Part shown: positions 1-7,987 of the stretch, one piece after another
How the letters are laid out: each line of letters starts with the position of its first letter
Position numbering within the stretch: the stretch's first letter is position 1
NCBI GenBank assembly: GCA_945860375.1
Contig: CAMAQR010000012.1
Location: forward strand, 16,294-80,293
Direction: 5' to 3'
Length of the DNA stretch: 64,000 nt
DNA from: Pseudorhodobacter antarcticus
GTDB taxonomy: Bacteria; Pseudomonadota; Alphaproteobacteria; Rhodobacterales; Rhodobacteraceae
Program-made: the position numbers and the translations under genes
Notes under the pieces: generated by a model
Databases searched by the model: none
The model's input: the letters and a program-made list of their open reading frames with translations, nothing else
Told to the model about the DNA's origin: nothing

Positions 1-26
1 ACGGCGGCACACAGGAAGAGGTAAGA

Positions 27-1043
27 ATGACAAAATCTGTATTCCTCGGCACTCTCGCGGCCACCACCATCCTTGCAGGCGCGGCATTTGCCGGAACTCT
101 GGATGATGTGAAGGCACGCGGCGAGTTGATCTGCGGTTCCAACGTCGCCCTGACGGGCTTTGGCGCACCGGATGCTGACGGCAACTACCAAGGCTTCGAC
201 GTTTCGCTCTGCAAGGCTTTGGCTGCCGCAGTGCTGGGCGATGCTTCCAAGGTCAAATACGTCCCCACCACTGGTGAGACCCGTTTCACCGCGCTGGCTT
301 CGGGCGAAGTTGACGTGCTGATCCGCAACTCGACCTGGACCTTCTCGCGCGACACCGACCTCAAGTTCGATTTCGTCGCCGTGAACTATTATGACGGTCA
401 GGGTTTCATGGTCAAAAAAGACCTCGGCGTTTCGTCCGCCAAAGAGCTTGATGGCGCCACCGTCTGCATCCAGACCGGCACCACGACCGAGTTGAACCTG
501 GCCGACTTCTTCAAGTCGAACAACATCACCTACACCCCCGTGACCGTGGCCGACGACACCGAAGCCCAGCGTCAGTATGAAGCCGGCGCTTGCGACAGCT
601 TCACCACCGACGCCTCCGGTCTGGCTGCCACCCGTGCCTCGTTGGCGGATCCGGCAAACCACATCATCCTGCCGGAAATCATTTCGAAAGAGCCGCTTGG
701 CCCGGTCGTTCGCCATGGCGACAACAACTGGGGCGATGTCGTACGCTGGACCTATTTCGCGCTGCTGGCTGCTGAAGAAAAAGGCATCACCAAAGCGAAC
801 ATCGATCAGGTTGCGTCTTCGACCACCGACCCGGAAGTCAAGCGCCTGCTTGGCATGGAAGGCGACATGGGCGCGATGATGGGCCTTGACGCTGAATGGG
901 CCAAACGCGCCATTGCCGCCAACGGCAACTATGGCGAAATCTTCGAAGCCAATATCGGCTCGTCCACCCCAATCGGTCTGGCCCGTGGCCTGAACGCATT
1001 GTGGACGCAAGGTGGTTTGCAGTACGCACCGCCGTTCCGTTGA
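27..1043 (+). CDS. aapJ: AapJ/BztA: general L-amino-acid ABC transporter, periplasmic binding protein
   Basis: This is the soluble binding protein that captures polar L-amino acids (glutamate, glutamine, aspartate and others) in the periplasm for the AapQMP importer. In Rhodobacter capsulatus the equivalent is BztA. The 338-residue protein begins with a Sec signal peptide that should be cut after AFA at about residue 22. The mature part is a solute-binding fold of family 3, with ICGSN near its start. An AGGAAGAGG ribosome site sits just before the ATG. It is the first gene of aapJQMP, and a hairpin separates it from aapQ. The promoter lies outside the window. The identification is firm; the exact substrate range is inferred from the family. 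Confidence 0.96.
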   Translation: MTKSVFLGTLAATTILAGAAFAGTLDDVKARGELICGSNVALTGFGAPDADGNYQGFDVSLCKALAAAVLGDASKVKYVPTTGETRFTALASGEVDVLIRNSTWTFSRDTDLKFDFVAVNYYDGQGFMVKKDLGVSSAKELDGATVCIQTGTTTELNLADFFKSNNITYTPVTVADDTEAQRQYEAGACDSFTTDASGLAATRASLADPANHIILPEIISKEPLGPVVRHGDNNWGDVVRWTYFALLAAEEKGITKANIDQVASSTTDPEVKRLLGMEGDMGAMMGLDAEWAKRAIAANGNYGEIFEANIGSSTPIGLARGLNALWTQGGLQYAPPFR

Positions 1044-1054
1044 TCTGACCATTA

Positions 1055-1078
1055 ACGGGCGCAGGCAACTGCGCCCGT
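1055..1078 (+). terminator. Intercistronic hairpin between aapJ and aapQ
   Basis: A perfect 10-bp inverted repeat (ACGGGCGCAG / CTGCGCCCGT) with a GCAA tetraloop begins 12 nt after the aapJ stop and is followed by TTTCGTCTT. A partial terminator or 3'-end stabiliser at this place would keep binding-protein mRNA in excess over the permease genes, as is common in such operons. The structure is seen; the function is inferred. Confidence 0.75.
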
Positions 1079-1174
1079 TTCGTCTTGATCTGACCAACAA
1101 TACCTGAACCGCCGGGGCGACAGACCCATCAGGTCGGCCCAACGCCGACACGCGGTCAGGACAGGGGGAATACC

Positions 1175-2476
1175 ATGACGATAGCCGCGGACGCGCCGAA
1201 AGTTCCCTTTCGGTTTAGCATGCTTATCTATGACACCCGTTTTCGCGCCATCACCATTCAGGTGATCGTGCTGCTGCTGTTTTTGGCTGGCGTCGCTTGG
1301 CTGCTGAACAACACGATGGTCAACCTTGCCGCCAAGGACAAGGACATCAACTTCAGCTTCCTGTTCAACCGCGCAGGCTATGACATTGACCAACAGCTGA
1401 TCCCCTATACCAACGACAGCACCCATGGCCGCGCTTTGGTGATCGGCCTGCTCAACACGCTGGTGGTCGCGTTTTTCGGCTGCATCTTTGCCACCATCAT
1501 CGGCGTGTTTGCGGGTGTGCTGCGCCTGTCCAACAACTGGCTGGTGGGCCGCCTGATGACCGTTTATGTCGAGGTGTTCCGCAACGTGCCCCTGCTGCTG
1601 TGGATCATCCTGGCCTTCACCGTGTTTTCGGAAACCATGCCAGAGCCGAAGGATTTCAAGGTCACGCAAGCCATGGTCGATGGCGGCACCGCCCCCACCG
1701 CCCAGATGAAGGTCTTCGACACCGTCGCCATCACCAACCGGGGATCGAACGTGCCGCTGCCCATGCTGACCCGCCCCTTGGGTGGATTTGAGGCGTTGGG
1801 TGTGCCTATCAACTTTTCGGTTCTTGCGACCTTTGCCGTCATTATCGGCTCGCTCTGGATCAACCGCCGCCTGCGCGCGCAGGCCCGTGCGGTGCAGGAA
1901 GAAACCGGCGACCGTCCAACGACATGGTGGAAAAGCCTGTTGATCCTGTTCGTGCCCGTCATCGCCTTGCTGATCGCCATGGGCCTGCACTTTGAAATTC
2001 CGGCCTTCCCGGTTGGCGAAAATGGCGTCTCCAAGGGCTTCAACTTTGTCGGCGGCATCAACATCGCCCACAGTTTCACCGCCCTTTTGATCGCACTCTC
2101 GCTCTATACCGGTGCCTACATCGCCGAGGCCGTGCGCGGCGGCATTCTCGCCGTCAGCCGTGGCCAGACCGAAGCCGCCTTCGCGCTTGGCATCCGCCCC
2201 GGCCGCACCATGAGCCTGATCATCCTGCCGCAAGCCCTGCGCGTGATCATCCCGCCGCTGATCAGCCAGTATCTGAACCTGACCAAGAACACGACGCTGG
2301 GCATGGCCATCAGCTATCTGGACCTGAAAGGCACGCTTGGCGGCATCACCCTGAACCAGACGGGGCGAGAGTTGGAATGTATGCTCTTGATGATGCTGAT
2401 CTATCTGATCCTGTCGCTGATCATCTCGTCGCTGATGAACGTCTACAACACCGCGATGAAGCTGAAGGAGCGTTAA
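1175..2476 (+). CDS. aapQ: AapQ/BztB: amino-acid ABC transporter permease
   Basis: This is one of the two membrane permeases of the general L-amino-acid importer. The 433-residue protein has an N-terminal membrane segment near residues 25-45, then a permease domain whose C-terminal half carries the ABC-contacting EAA loop (EAVRGGILAVSRGQTEAA). The long periplasmic or extra-membrane insert between the early helices is typical of AapQ/BztB and makes it larger than HisM-type permeases. A GGGGGAATACC ribosome site precedes the ATG. The stop is one base from the aapM start, so the two permeases are probably translated in a coupled way as a heterodimer. Confidence 0.95.
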   Translation: MTIAADAPKVPFRFSMLIYDTRFRAITIQVIVLLLFLAGVAWLLNNTMVNLAAKDKDINFSFLFNRAGYDIDQQLIPYTNDSTHGRALVIGLLNTLVVAFFGCIFATIIGVFAGVLRLSNNWLVGRLMTVYVEVFRNVPLLLWIILAFTVFSETMPEPKDFKVTQAMVDGGTAPTAQMKVFDTVAITNRGSNVPLPMLTRPLGGFEALGVPINFSVLATFAVIIGSLWINRRLRAQARAVQEETGDRPTTWWKSLLILFVPVIALLIAMGLHFEIPAFPVGENGVSKGFNFVGGINIAHSFTALLIALSLYTGAYIAEAVRGGILAVSRGQTEAAFALGIRPGRTMSLIILPQALRVIIPPLISQYLNLTKNTTLGMAISYLDLKGTLGGITLNQTGRELECMLLMMLIYLILSLIISSLMNVYNTAMKLKER

Positions 2477-2477
2477 G

Positions 2478-3926
2478 ATGACCGAACAACCCCTTCTCTA
2501 CGTCCGCACCCAGATGTTGGCGCAGCAAAAGCCGCCCGCCACCCAACGCGGTGTGGTGAAATGGCTGCGTGAAAATCTGTTTTCGGGTCCGTTCAACACC
2601 ATCCTGACCCTGCTGGGACTGGCGGCGGTGTTCTATCTGGTCAAAGCCGCGCTGCCTTGGCTGCTCAACGGCGTCTGGTCTGCCAAATCGCTGGGCGAAT
2701 GCCGTGAGATCATCCTGGCCTCGGCCGGTGAAGGCGCAAGCGGTGCCTGCTGGGCAATGATCAAGGAACGCTGGCATCAGTTCATGTTCGGCTTTTACCC
2801 GCGCGACATGTATTGGCGCCCAATTCTGGCCTTTGCCCTGATGATCGTCGCCATCACCCCGGTGCTGTATTACGGCATCCGCAAATCCAACCTGCGCATG
2901 GTTGGCACCGTTGGCGTGTTGTTGCTGCTGGCGCTGATCGGGGTGAATACCGACGGTTGGCACGTGGCAATGGCCGCGATTGTGGCCGTCGGCCTGACCG
3001 CCACAGGCTATATCGCGCCGAAGCAGCTGGTATGGGTGACGGCCCTGTTCCCCGCAGTGGGCTTCTTCCTGCTTTGGGGCGGGTCGATCTGGGGGCCGAT
3101 TGGGGTGATGCTGGGCTTTGGCATCCTCGCGGGGGTCTGGCTGGCGCTGCAACAGCGTCTGGGCGTGGTCGTGGCCGCCGCAATCGCCTTTCTGGCCGCC
3201 TGTGTCTGGTGGCTGTGGGTGCAAAACGCTGTCACCACAAAGCTAGATGCAGCCATGCCCTACGGCCTTTCCGCCATCGACTCCGACCAGATGGGCGGTT
3301 TCCTTTTGGCCTTCATCATCGGTGTCACCGCGATTTCGGCCTCGCTGCCCTTGGGCATCCTGCTGGCCTTGGGGCGGCGCTCTGACATGGTGCTGATCAA
3401 GACCCTGTCGGTTGGGTTTATCGAATTCATCCGTGGCGTGCCGCTGATCACCATGCTGTTCACCGCATCCTTGCTGCTGCAATACTTCCTGCCGCCGCGG
3501 ACCAACTTTGACCTCATTCTGCGCGTGATCATCCTCGTCACCCTGTTCGCCAGCGCCTATATCGCCGAGGTGATCCGGGGCGGCCTTGCCGCCTTGCCGC
3601 GCGGGCAGTCAGAGGCCGCCGACGCGCTGGGGCTGGATTACTGGCAGTCGCAGCGGCTGATCATCATGCCGCAGGCGCTGAAAATTGCGATCCCCGGTAT
3701 CGTGTCGTCCTTCATCGGCCTGTTCAAGGACACCACCCTTGTGGCGTTGGTGGGGCTTGCCGATCCGCTTGTGGGCATCAGCAAAATCGTCCGCGCCGAC
3801 ATCGCGTGGAAGGGCATCTATTGGGAGCCCTTCCTCTTCGTTGGTGCCATCTTCTTTCTCGTTTGCTTCGGCATGTCCCGATACTCGATGTATCTGGAGC
3901 AAAAGCTGAAGACCGATCATCGCTAA
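2478..3926 (+). CDS. aapM: AapM/BztC: amino-acid ABC transporter permease
   Basis: This is the second permease of the importer, 482 residues and somewhat long for the family. The N-terminal half is rich in hydrophobic helices. The C-terminal half is the conserved permease core, with the EAA loop EVIRGGLAALPRGQSEAAD that docks on the AapP ATPase. The start lies one base after the aapQ stop, and aapP follows after 12 bases, so the three are one transcription unit. The assignment as AapM rather than AapQ rests on gene order and on the C-terminal core. Confidence 0.95.
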   Translation: MTEQPLLYVRTQMLAQQKPPATQRGVVKWLRENLFSGPFNTILTLLGLAAVFYLVKAALPWLLNGVWSAKSLGECREIILASAGEGASGACWAMIKERWHQFMFGFYPRDMYWRPILAFALMIVAITPVLYYGIRKSNLRMVGTVGVLLLLALIGVNTDGWHVAMAAIVAVGLTATGYIAPKQLVWVTALFPAVGFFLLWGGSIWGPIGVMLGFGILAGVWLALQQRLGVVVAAAIAFLAACVWWLWVQNAVTTKLDAAMPYGLSAIDSDQMGGFLLAFIIGVTAISASLPLGILLALGRRSDMVLIKTLSVGFIEFIRGVPLITMLFTASLLLQYFLPPRTNFDLILRVIILVTLFASAYIAEVIRGGLAALPRGQSEAADALGLDYWQSQRLIIMPQALKIAIPGIVSSFIGLFKDTTLVALVGLADPLVGISKIVRADIAWKGIYWEPFLFVGAIFFLVCFGMSRYSMYLEQKLKTDHR

Positions 3927-3938
3927 GGAACTCAAAAC

Positions 3939-4712
3939 ATGGCCGAACAAAGCGCAAAGAAAATGCAAGTCTCGGACGAGATTGCCATTCAGATCACTGC
4001 GATGAACAAGTGGTTCGGCACCTTCCATGTGCTGCGCGACATCAACATGACGGTGAACCGGGGCGAACGCATCGTCATTTGCGGCCCGTCGGGCTCTGGC
4101 AAATCCACCCTGATCCGCTGCATCAACCGGTTGGAGGAACACCAGCAGGGCCAGATCATCGTCGATGGCACCGAGTTGACGTCAGACCTGAAGAACATCG
4201 ACAAGGTGCGGTCCGAGGTGGGCATGGTGTTCCAGCACTTCAACCTGTTCCCGCATCTGACCATCCTCGAAAACCTGACGCTGGCCCCGATCTGGGTCCG
4301 CAAAGTGCCCAAGAAAGAAGCCGAAGAAACCGCGATGTATTTCCTGAACAAGGTCAAAATCCCGGAACAGGCACATAAATACCCCGGTCAGCTGTCGGGC
4401 GGCCAACAGCAGCGCGTCGCCATCGCCCGCAGTCTGTGCATGAAACCCCGCATCATGCTGTTCGACGAGCCGACCTCCGCCCTCGATCCCGAGATGATCA
4501 AAGAGGTGCTCGACACCATGATTTCCTTGGCCGAAGAGGGCATGACCATGATCTGCGTCACCCACGAAATGGGCTTTGCCCAAGCCGTGGCGAACCGGGT
4601 GATCTTCATGGACCAAGGCCAGATCGTCGAACAGAACGCCCCGCACGAATTCTTCAACAACCCGCAGTCGGAGCGCACCAAACTGTTCCTCAGCCAGATT
4701 CTGGGCCACTGA
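3939..4712 (+). CDS. aapP: AapP/BztD: amino-acid ABC transporter ATP-binding protein
   Basis: This cytoplasmic ATPase drives amino-acid import through AapQ and AapM. The 257-residue protein has every expected motif: Walker [10 protein letters not shown] at about residues 49-57, signature LSGGQQQR near 150, Walker B IMLFDEP near 170, a D-loop, and the switch histidine in CVTHEMG. It is very close to the polar-amino-acid (GlnQ/HisP) type. It closes the aap operon. The 3' side runs into a dispersed repeat with a GC-rich hairpin that may end the transcript, facing the convergent phosphatase gene. Confidence 0.97.
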   Translation: MAEQSAKKMQVSDEIAIQITAMNKWFGTFHVLRDINMTVNRGERIVICGPSGSGKSTLIRCINRLEEHQQGQIIVDGTELTSDLKNIDKVRSEVGMVFQHFNLFPHLTILENLTLAPIWVRKVPKKEAEETAMYFLNKVKIPEQAHKYPGQLSGGQQQRVAIARSLCMKPRIMLFDEPTSALDPEMIKEVLDTMISLAEEGMTMICVTHEMGFAQAVANRVIFMDQGQIVEQNAPHEFFNNPQSERTKLFLSQILGH

Positions 4713-4740
4713 ACCGACTGGCCCCATCCCCTGGGTCCAT

Positions 4741-4819
4741 CAAATTTACCTAAAATTGTGTTTCATCTTGGCTGAAGTATCCTGGGGGGGGTGGGGGGCA
4801 AGCCCCCCACTTTGCCCTC
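4741..4819. repeat. Long dispersed intergenic element, copy L1
   Basis: This about 80-bp stretch resembles those at 28481-28562 and 47799-47870. Each has an A/T-rich lead (here TTTACCTAAAATT), then TTTCATCT, then a TATCC core, then G-runs closing in a GC hairpin. In this copy the hairpin arms are GTGGGGGGC at 4791-4799 and GCCCCCCAC at 4802-4810. It lies downstream of aapP and between convergent genes, so it could act as a bidirectional transcript end. Similarity between copies is seen; function is inferred. Confidence 0.75.
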
Positions 4820-4822
4820 GGT

Positions 4823-5326
4823 TCAAAGCACAATCTCGCATGGCACGATGAAATCAACCGTCGCGCCCAGCCCGAAATCAGCCTGCTCCCAGACGTCCAG
4901 CCCGAAATCCACCACCAAAGTCGCCCCCGTCGGATAGCGCGCAAAGGCCTCGTTCATCGGCGGATGCGCCACCAGTCGCGACGCAAACTCTGCGATCCCC
5001 GGATTGTGCCCGATCATCATCACGCAATCGGCCTTGGCGTGCCGCAACACTGCCAGCATCACATCCGGCCCGGCATGATACAGCGCCGGTTTCAGCTCCA
5101 TCAGCGGTGTCGCGGGCAGGGCAGGGGCGATGCCTGACCAAGTCTGCCTTGTGCGTACCGAATCAGAACACAGCACCTTTTCAGGCACATAGCCGCGCGA
5201 GGCCAGCCATTGCCCCAAATCCGCCGCCGCCGCCTTGCCGCGATCGTTCAGCGGGCGGTCGTGGTCGGGCGTCAGGGGGTCATCCCAGGCTGATTTCGCG
5301 TGGCGTGTCAGGATAAGGCGTTTCAT
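4823..5326 (-). CDS. SixA-like histidine phosphatase family protein
   Basis: This is a 167-residue member of the histidine (acid) phosphatase superfamily, of the short SixA type that removes phosphate from phosphohistidine. The catalytic RHAK motif is at residues 8-11, and the second histidine sits in IGHNPG near residue 105. The protein is cytoplasmic, with no signal peptide. Its ATG overlaps the stop of the ferredoxin-like gene (ATGA), so translation is coupled to it. The in vivo substrate is unknown. Nothing nearby is a phosphorelay partner; the orphan histidine kinase lies 12 kb away and no link is implied. Confidence 0.88.
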   Translation of the reverse strand: MKRLILTRHAKSAWDDPLTPDHDRPLNDRGKAAAADLGQWLASRGYVPEKVLCSDSVRTRQTWSGIAPALPATPLMELKPALYHAGPDVMLAVLRHAKADCVMMIGHNPGIAEFASRLVAHPPMNEAFARYPTGATLVVDFGLDVWEQADFGLGATVDFIVPCEIVL

Positions 5327-6033
5327 TTGTTGAACTTTCCCATGTGATAGGCCGACTGTTCAGCCAGTCTTGCATAGCCAACCGACACCGGGCAAGCCCG
5401 CCGCACGGCACAACCCAAATTCAGGCAATCCGCCCCGTCCGGCTGCGCCAAAAACTGCTTGCAGGCCGGCACGTCATAGCCGCCCACCCCCAACGCCGCC
5501 ACCGGGCAAGCGGTCAGGCAAGGCTTCTGAACACAGGTTTCACAAGGGCTGTGCGGATCGACGCGCGGCTGCGAGATAACCTCTTGGAACGCAAGCGCCC
5601 CGCGATAGCTGACCATCAACCCCTGCCAGCGGTGGACCAACAGCCGCACCGGGCTTTGCCACGCGGCACCCGACCGCAGCGCCCAGGACTGAAACGGCAG
5701 CCACGGCGCAGCGCCAAACGGAAACAGCGCCTTGCCGCCCAGATCGCAGGCCAACCGCCCGATCACCCGGCGCGACCAGCGGTCCACCGGGTCTTCGCCG
5801 GCCCATTCGGGTTGCGCCTTCAGATGTGGCCAGAACCCCGGCTCGCGCGGCCCGATCAGGAACACGGTCCTTGTGCCGCGCGGCAAATGGTCATCGTCGC
5901 CGTCGCATTGGAAACCGCCCATGATTTCCAATTGCTCAGGCCAAAGCCTGTCGGAAATCTGGACAAAACTCAGCTTCGGCGAAACGGCAACCACAGCGCC
6001 CACCCCAGTTTCGCCGGCCTCTCGTCCTGCCAT
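5323..6033 (-). CDS. Ferredoxin-like 4Fe-4S protein, function unknown
   Basis: A protein of about 236 residues with a cysteine-rich C-terminal third: CETCVQKPCLTACPVAA, then CLNLGCAVRRACPVS. This pattern suggests Fe-S clusters like those of QueG-type and dicluster ferredoxins. The rest (FLIGPREPGFWPHL, VDRWSRRVIG) matches a conserved but uncharacterised Rhodobacteraceae family as I remember it. The ATG at 6033 is chosen because AAGGTGGGG lies before it; a GTG about 40 bases further in is also possible. The chosen start overlaps the end of the desaturase gene by 64 bp. Function is not known. Confidence 0.75.
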   Translation of the reverse strand: MAGREAGETGVGAVVAVSPKLSFVQISDRLWPEQLEIMGGFQCDGDDDHLPRGTRTVFLIGPREPGFWPHLKAQPEWAGEDPVDRWSRRVIGRLACDLGGKALFPFGAAPWLPFQSWALRSGAAWQSPVRLLVHRWQGLMVSYRGALAFQEVISQPRVDPHSPCETCVQKPCLTACPVAALGVGGYDVPACKQFLAQPDGADCLNLGCAVRRACPVSVGYARLAEQSAYHMGKFNK

Positions 6034-6764
6034 TGCAACCCCACCTTCATCGCCGCATGCCCACCCATCGGCTGCGCCCGATAGGTCCGAAAAATCCGGT
6101 CCCAAACCGACAAGGCAAAACCGTAATTGCTGTCATGCTCGGCCCTGATCACCGAATGATGCACCCGGTGCATGTCCGGCGTCACCAACACCAGCCGCAC
6201 CACCCGGTCCAGCCACAGCGGCAAGCGCAGGTTGGCATGGTTGAACAGCGCCGTGCCGTTCAGCAAAACCTCAAACAAAACCACCGCCACCGCCTGCGGC
6301 CCCAAGGCATAGACCAAACCAATCTTCAGCCCCATAGAGGCCAAAATCTCCACCGGATGAAACCGCAAAGCCGTGGTCACATCCATATCGCGATCGGCAT
6401 GGTGCATGCGGTGAAACCGCCAGAACAGCGGCACCCGATGTGTCAGCCAATGCTGCGCCCAGATCGCAAGATCCAGCACCAGAATGGCCAGCAAAACCTC
6501 GACCCACAGCGGCCAAGCCACTGCGTTCAGCAGCCCCCAACCGTTGCGCCACGCATCCACCGCCGCGCCAACGGCCAGAAACGGCAGCGCGACCGACAGC
6601 GCCCGCAGCGCCAGCGTGTTCAGAACCGTGATCGACAGATTGGTGAACCAGCGCCCGCCCCGCCCCTGCACCCGCGCGCGTTTCGGGGCCAAGGCCTCCA
6701 GCCCCGCGAACAGCGCAAACACCGCCAGAAACACCGACAAGCGGATCAAGGCTTCATTGGGCAT
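5970..6764 (-). CDS. Sterol desaturase / fatty acid hydroxylase family membrane protein
   Basis: This 264-residue integral membrane protein has the histidine clusters of the fatty acid hydroxylase superfamily, which bind a di-iron centre: HWLTH, FHRMHHAD, and DMHRVHHSV towards the C-terminus. Several hydrophobic helices precede and separate them. The ATG at 6764 follows a clear GGAGGATCCC ribosome site; upstream in-frame codons look non-coding. It heads a coupled minus-strand run with the ferredoxin-like gene and the phosphatase. The adjacent Fe-S protein might supply electrons, which is inference only. The substrate (lipid, carotenoid or sterol-like) is unknown. Confidence 0.85.
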   Translation of the reverse strand: MPNEALIRLSVFLAVFALFAGLEALAPKRARVQGRGGRWFTNLSITVLNTLALRALSVALPFLAVGAAVDAWRNGWGLLNAVAWPLWVEVLLAILVLDLAIWAQHWLTHRVPLFWRFHRMHHADRDMDVTTALRFHPVEILASMGLKIGLVYALGPQAVAVVLFEVLLNGTALFNHANLRLPLWLDRVVRLVLVTPDMHRVHHSVIRAEHDSNYGFALSVWDRIFRTYRAQPMGGHAAMKVGLQWQDERPAKLGWALWLPFRRS

Positions 6765-6813
6765 GGGATCCTCCAGACCCAAGCCTAGCCGTTCTGGCGG
6801 CCCGGCGCAAATT

Positions 6814-6851
6814 GCTGTTTTCCAAATACTCCCGCCGGAGGCATCCGGCAG
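6814..6851 (-). repeat. Short dispersed intergenic element, copy S1
   Basis: Read on the minus strand this is GCCTCCGGCGGG, then AGTATTTGGAAAAC. A CTCCGCGGGGGATATTTGG-type sequence recurs at 14409-14440, and a looser relative at 17707-17758. It lies 20 bp downstream of the argB stop on the same strand. From memory, such GGGATATTT elements are frequent after genes in Rhodobacteraceae; this was not checked. A transcript-end role is inferred. Confidence 0.6.
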
Positions 6852-6870
6852 CCCTGCCAGCCGTGACGGT

Positions 6871-7770
6871 TCAGACGCCGTCGCGCGGCTTGACCCGGGG
6901 TTCGGTGGACCGGATCTGCGATCCCGCACCGTGATCGGTGAACAGTTCCAACAGGCAAGCGTTCGGGATGCGCCCATCCACAATCGACACCGCCCGCGTA
7001 CCGGCCTCCAGCGCCGCCAGCGCGGTTTCAGTTTTCGGAATCATCCCGCCCAAGATCACGCCGTCTGCGATCATCTGCCGGATTTCTTCTGGCGTGATTT
7101 GCGTCATCACCTCACCCGCGGCATTTTTCACGCCGGGCACGTCGGTCAGCAGCAGCAAGCGGTCTGCCTGCAACGCCCCGGCAATCGCCCCTGCCGCCGT
7201 GTCGCCGTTGACGTTGAATGTCTCGTTGTCGGCCATGCCCGTGGCGACCGGGGCCACCACCGGAATGATCCCGGCCTTGTAAAGATCGCGCAGCACCTGC
7301 ACGTTCATCTCCACCGGGCGGCCGACAAAGCCCAGTTCCGGGTCATCGGCGACACAGACCATCAAATCGTCGTCCTTACCGGAAATCCCCACCGCGCGCC
7401 CGCCCGCATCCATGATCGCCTGCACGATGCGCTTGTTGACCAGACCCGACAGGACCATCTCGACCACCTGCACCGTCGCCTTGTCCGTCACCCGCTTGCC
7501 ACGCACGAATTCCGATTTGATGCCCAGCTTGGTCAGCATCTCGTTGATCATCGGACCGCCGCCATGCACCACCACCGGGTTGACGCCGACCTGCCGCATC
7601 AGCACGATGTCGCGGGCGAATTCGGCCATCGCGGCATCATCGCCCATGGCATTGCCGCCGAATTTCACCACCACCACAGCGCCGGTAAAGCGTTGCAGGT
7701 AGGGCAGGGCTTCGGACAACATCTTGGCAGTGGAAATGGCGTCGGTCATGGTCAGGGTCTGCTGTTTCAT
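6871..7770 (-). CDS. argB: N-acetylglutamate kinase
   Basis: ArgB phosphorylates N-acetyl-L-glutamate with ATP, the second step of arginine synthesis. The 299-residue protein belongs to the amino-acid kinase fold: [10 protein letters not shown] near residue 30, HGGGPMI near 70 for substrate and phosphate binding, and [12 protein letters not shown] near 190. The ATG at 7770 is preferred because GGAGTGTCCCCCC precedes it; the in-frame ATG 21 bases later lacks a ribosome site. It stands alone, divergent from the SDR gene. A TTGACA-N17-TTTTAA promoter lies upstream, with a 17-bp palindrome behind it that recurs once more in the window. Confidence 0.96.
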   Translation of the reverse strand: MKQQTLTMTDAISTAKMLSEALPYLQRFTGAVVVVKFGGNAMGDDAAMAEFARDIVLMRQVGVNPVVVHGGGPMINEMLTKLGIKSEFVRGKRVTDKATVQVVEMVLSGLVNKRIVQAIMDAGGRAVGISGKDDDLMVCVADDPELGFVGRPVEMNVQVLRDLYKAGIIPVVAPVATGMADNETFNVNGDTAAGAIAGALQADRLLLLTDVPGVKNAAGEVMTQITPEEIRQMIADGVILGGMIPKTETALAALEAGTRAVSIVDGRIPNACLLELFTDHGAGSQIRSTEPRVKPRDGV

Positions 7771-7849
7771 GGGGGGACACTCCGGTGTTTTTGCGTGATA
7801 GCCCCTTTGCATGGATCTGCCAAGCGATCACTGCGTTTGGGTCAAAGTG

Positions 7850-7878
7850 TTAAAATTGGGTGAATTTGATCATGTCAA
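7850..7878 (-). promoter_or_regulatory. Candidate argB promoter (module copy A)
   Basis: On the minus strand TTGACA (7873-7878) and TTTTAA (7850-7855) are spaced by 17 bases, 80 bp before the argB ATG. The same arrangement with related flanks (TCAATnGG before TTGAC) occurs at 41161-41189. The fit to a housekeeping promoter is good at -35 and fair at -10. Confidence 0.6.
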
Positions 7879-7905
7879 CCCATTGAAAATACGTCATTAA
7901 AAAAA

Positions 7906-7922
7906 GGTCCCGAGTTGGGACC
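7906..7922. promoter_or_regulatory. 17-bp palindrome, candidate operator between argB and the SDR gene
   Basis: GGTCCC-GAGTT-GGGACC is a perfect 6-bp inverted repeat with a 5-base centre. It sits 27 bases upstream of the argB -35 element. A near-identical palindrome sits 27 bases upstream of the -35 element at 41161. On the minus strand a run of seven T follows, so it resembles a terminator, but no minus-strand gene lies upstream of it. A protein-binding site shared by both divergent genes fits better. Confidence 0.55.
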
Positions 7923-7987
7923 ACCGCCACACCTTGCAATTCGCCCTCAAAAGGCACAGCCTGTCTGGGCAAGAAAAAGGGGCCGCC

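Noticed and set aside
1052..2233. 393-codon minus-strand frame opposite aapQ
   Set aside because: It lies wholly antisense to a well-identified permease, has low-complexity His, Gln and Gly composition typical of shadow frames in GC-rich DNA, and no recognisable domain.
7899..7922. Rho-independent terminator on the minus strand (hairpin followed by seven T)
   Set aside because: No minus-strand gene lies upstream of it, and its twin at 41117 keeps the same distance to a -35 element, so an operator is the better reading. The terminator view is not fully excluded.
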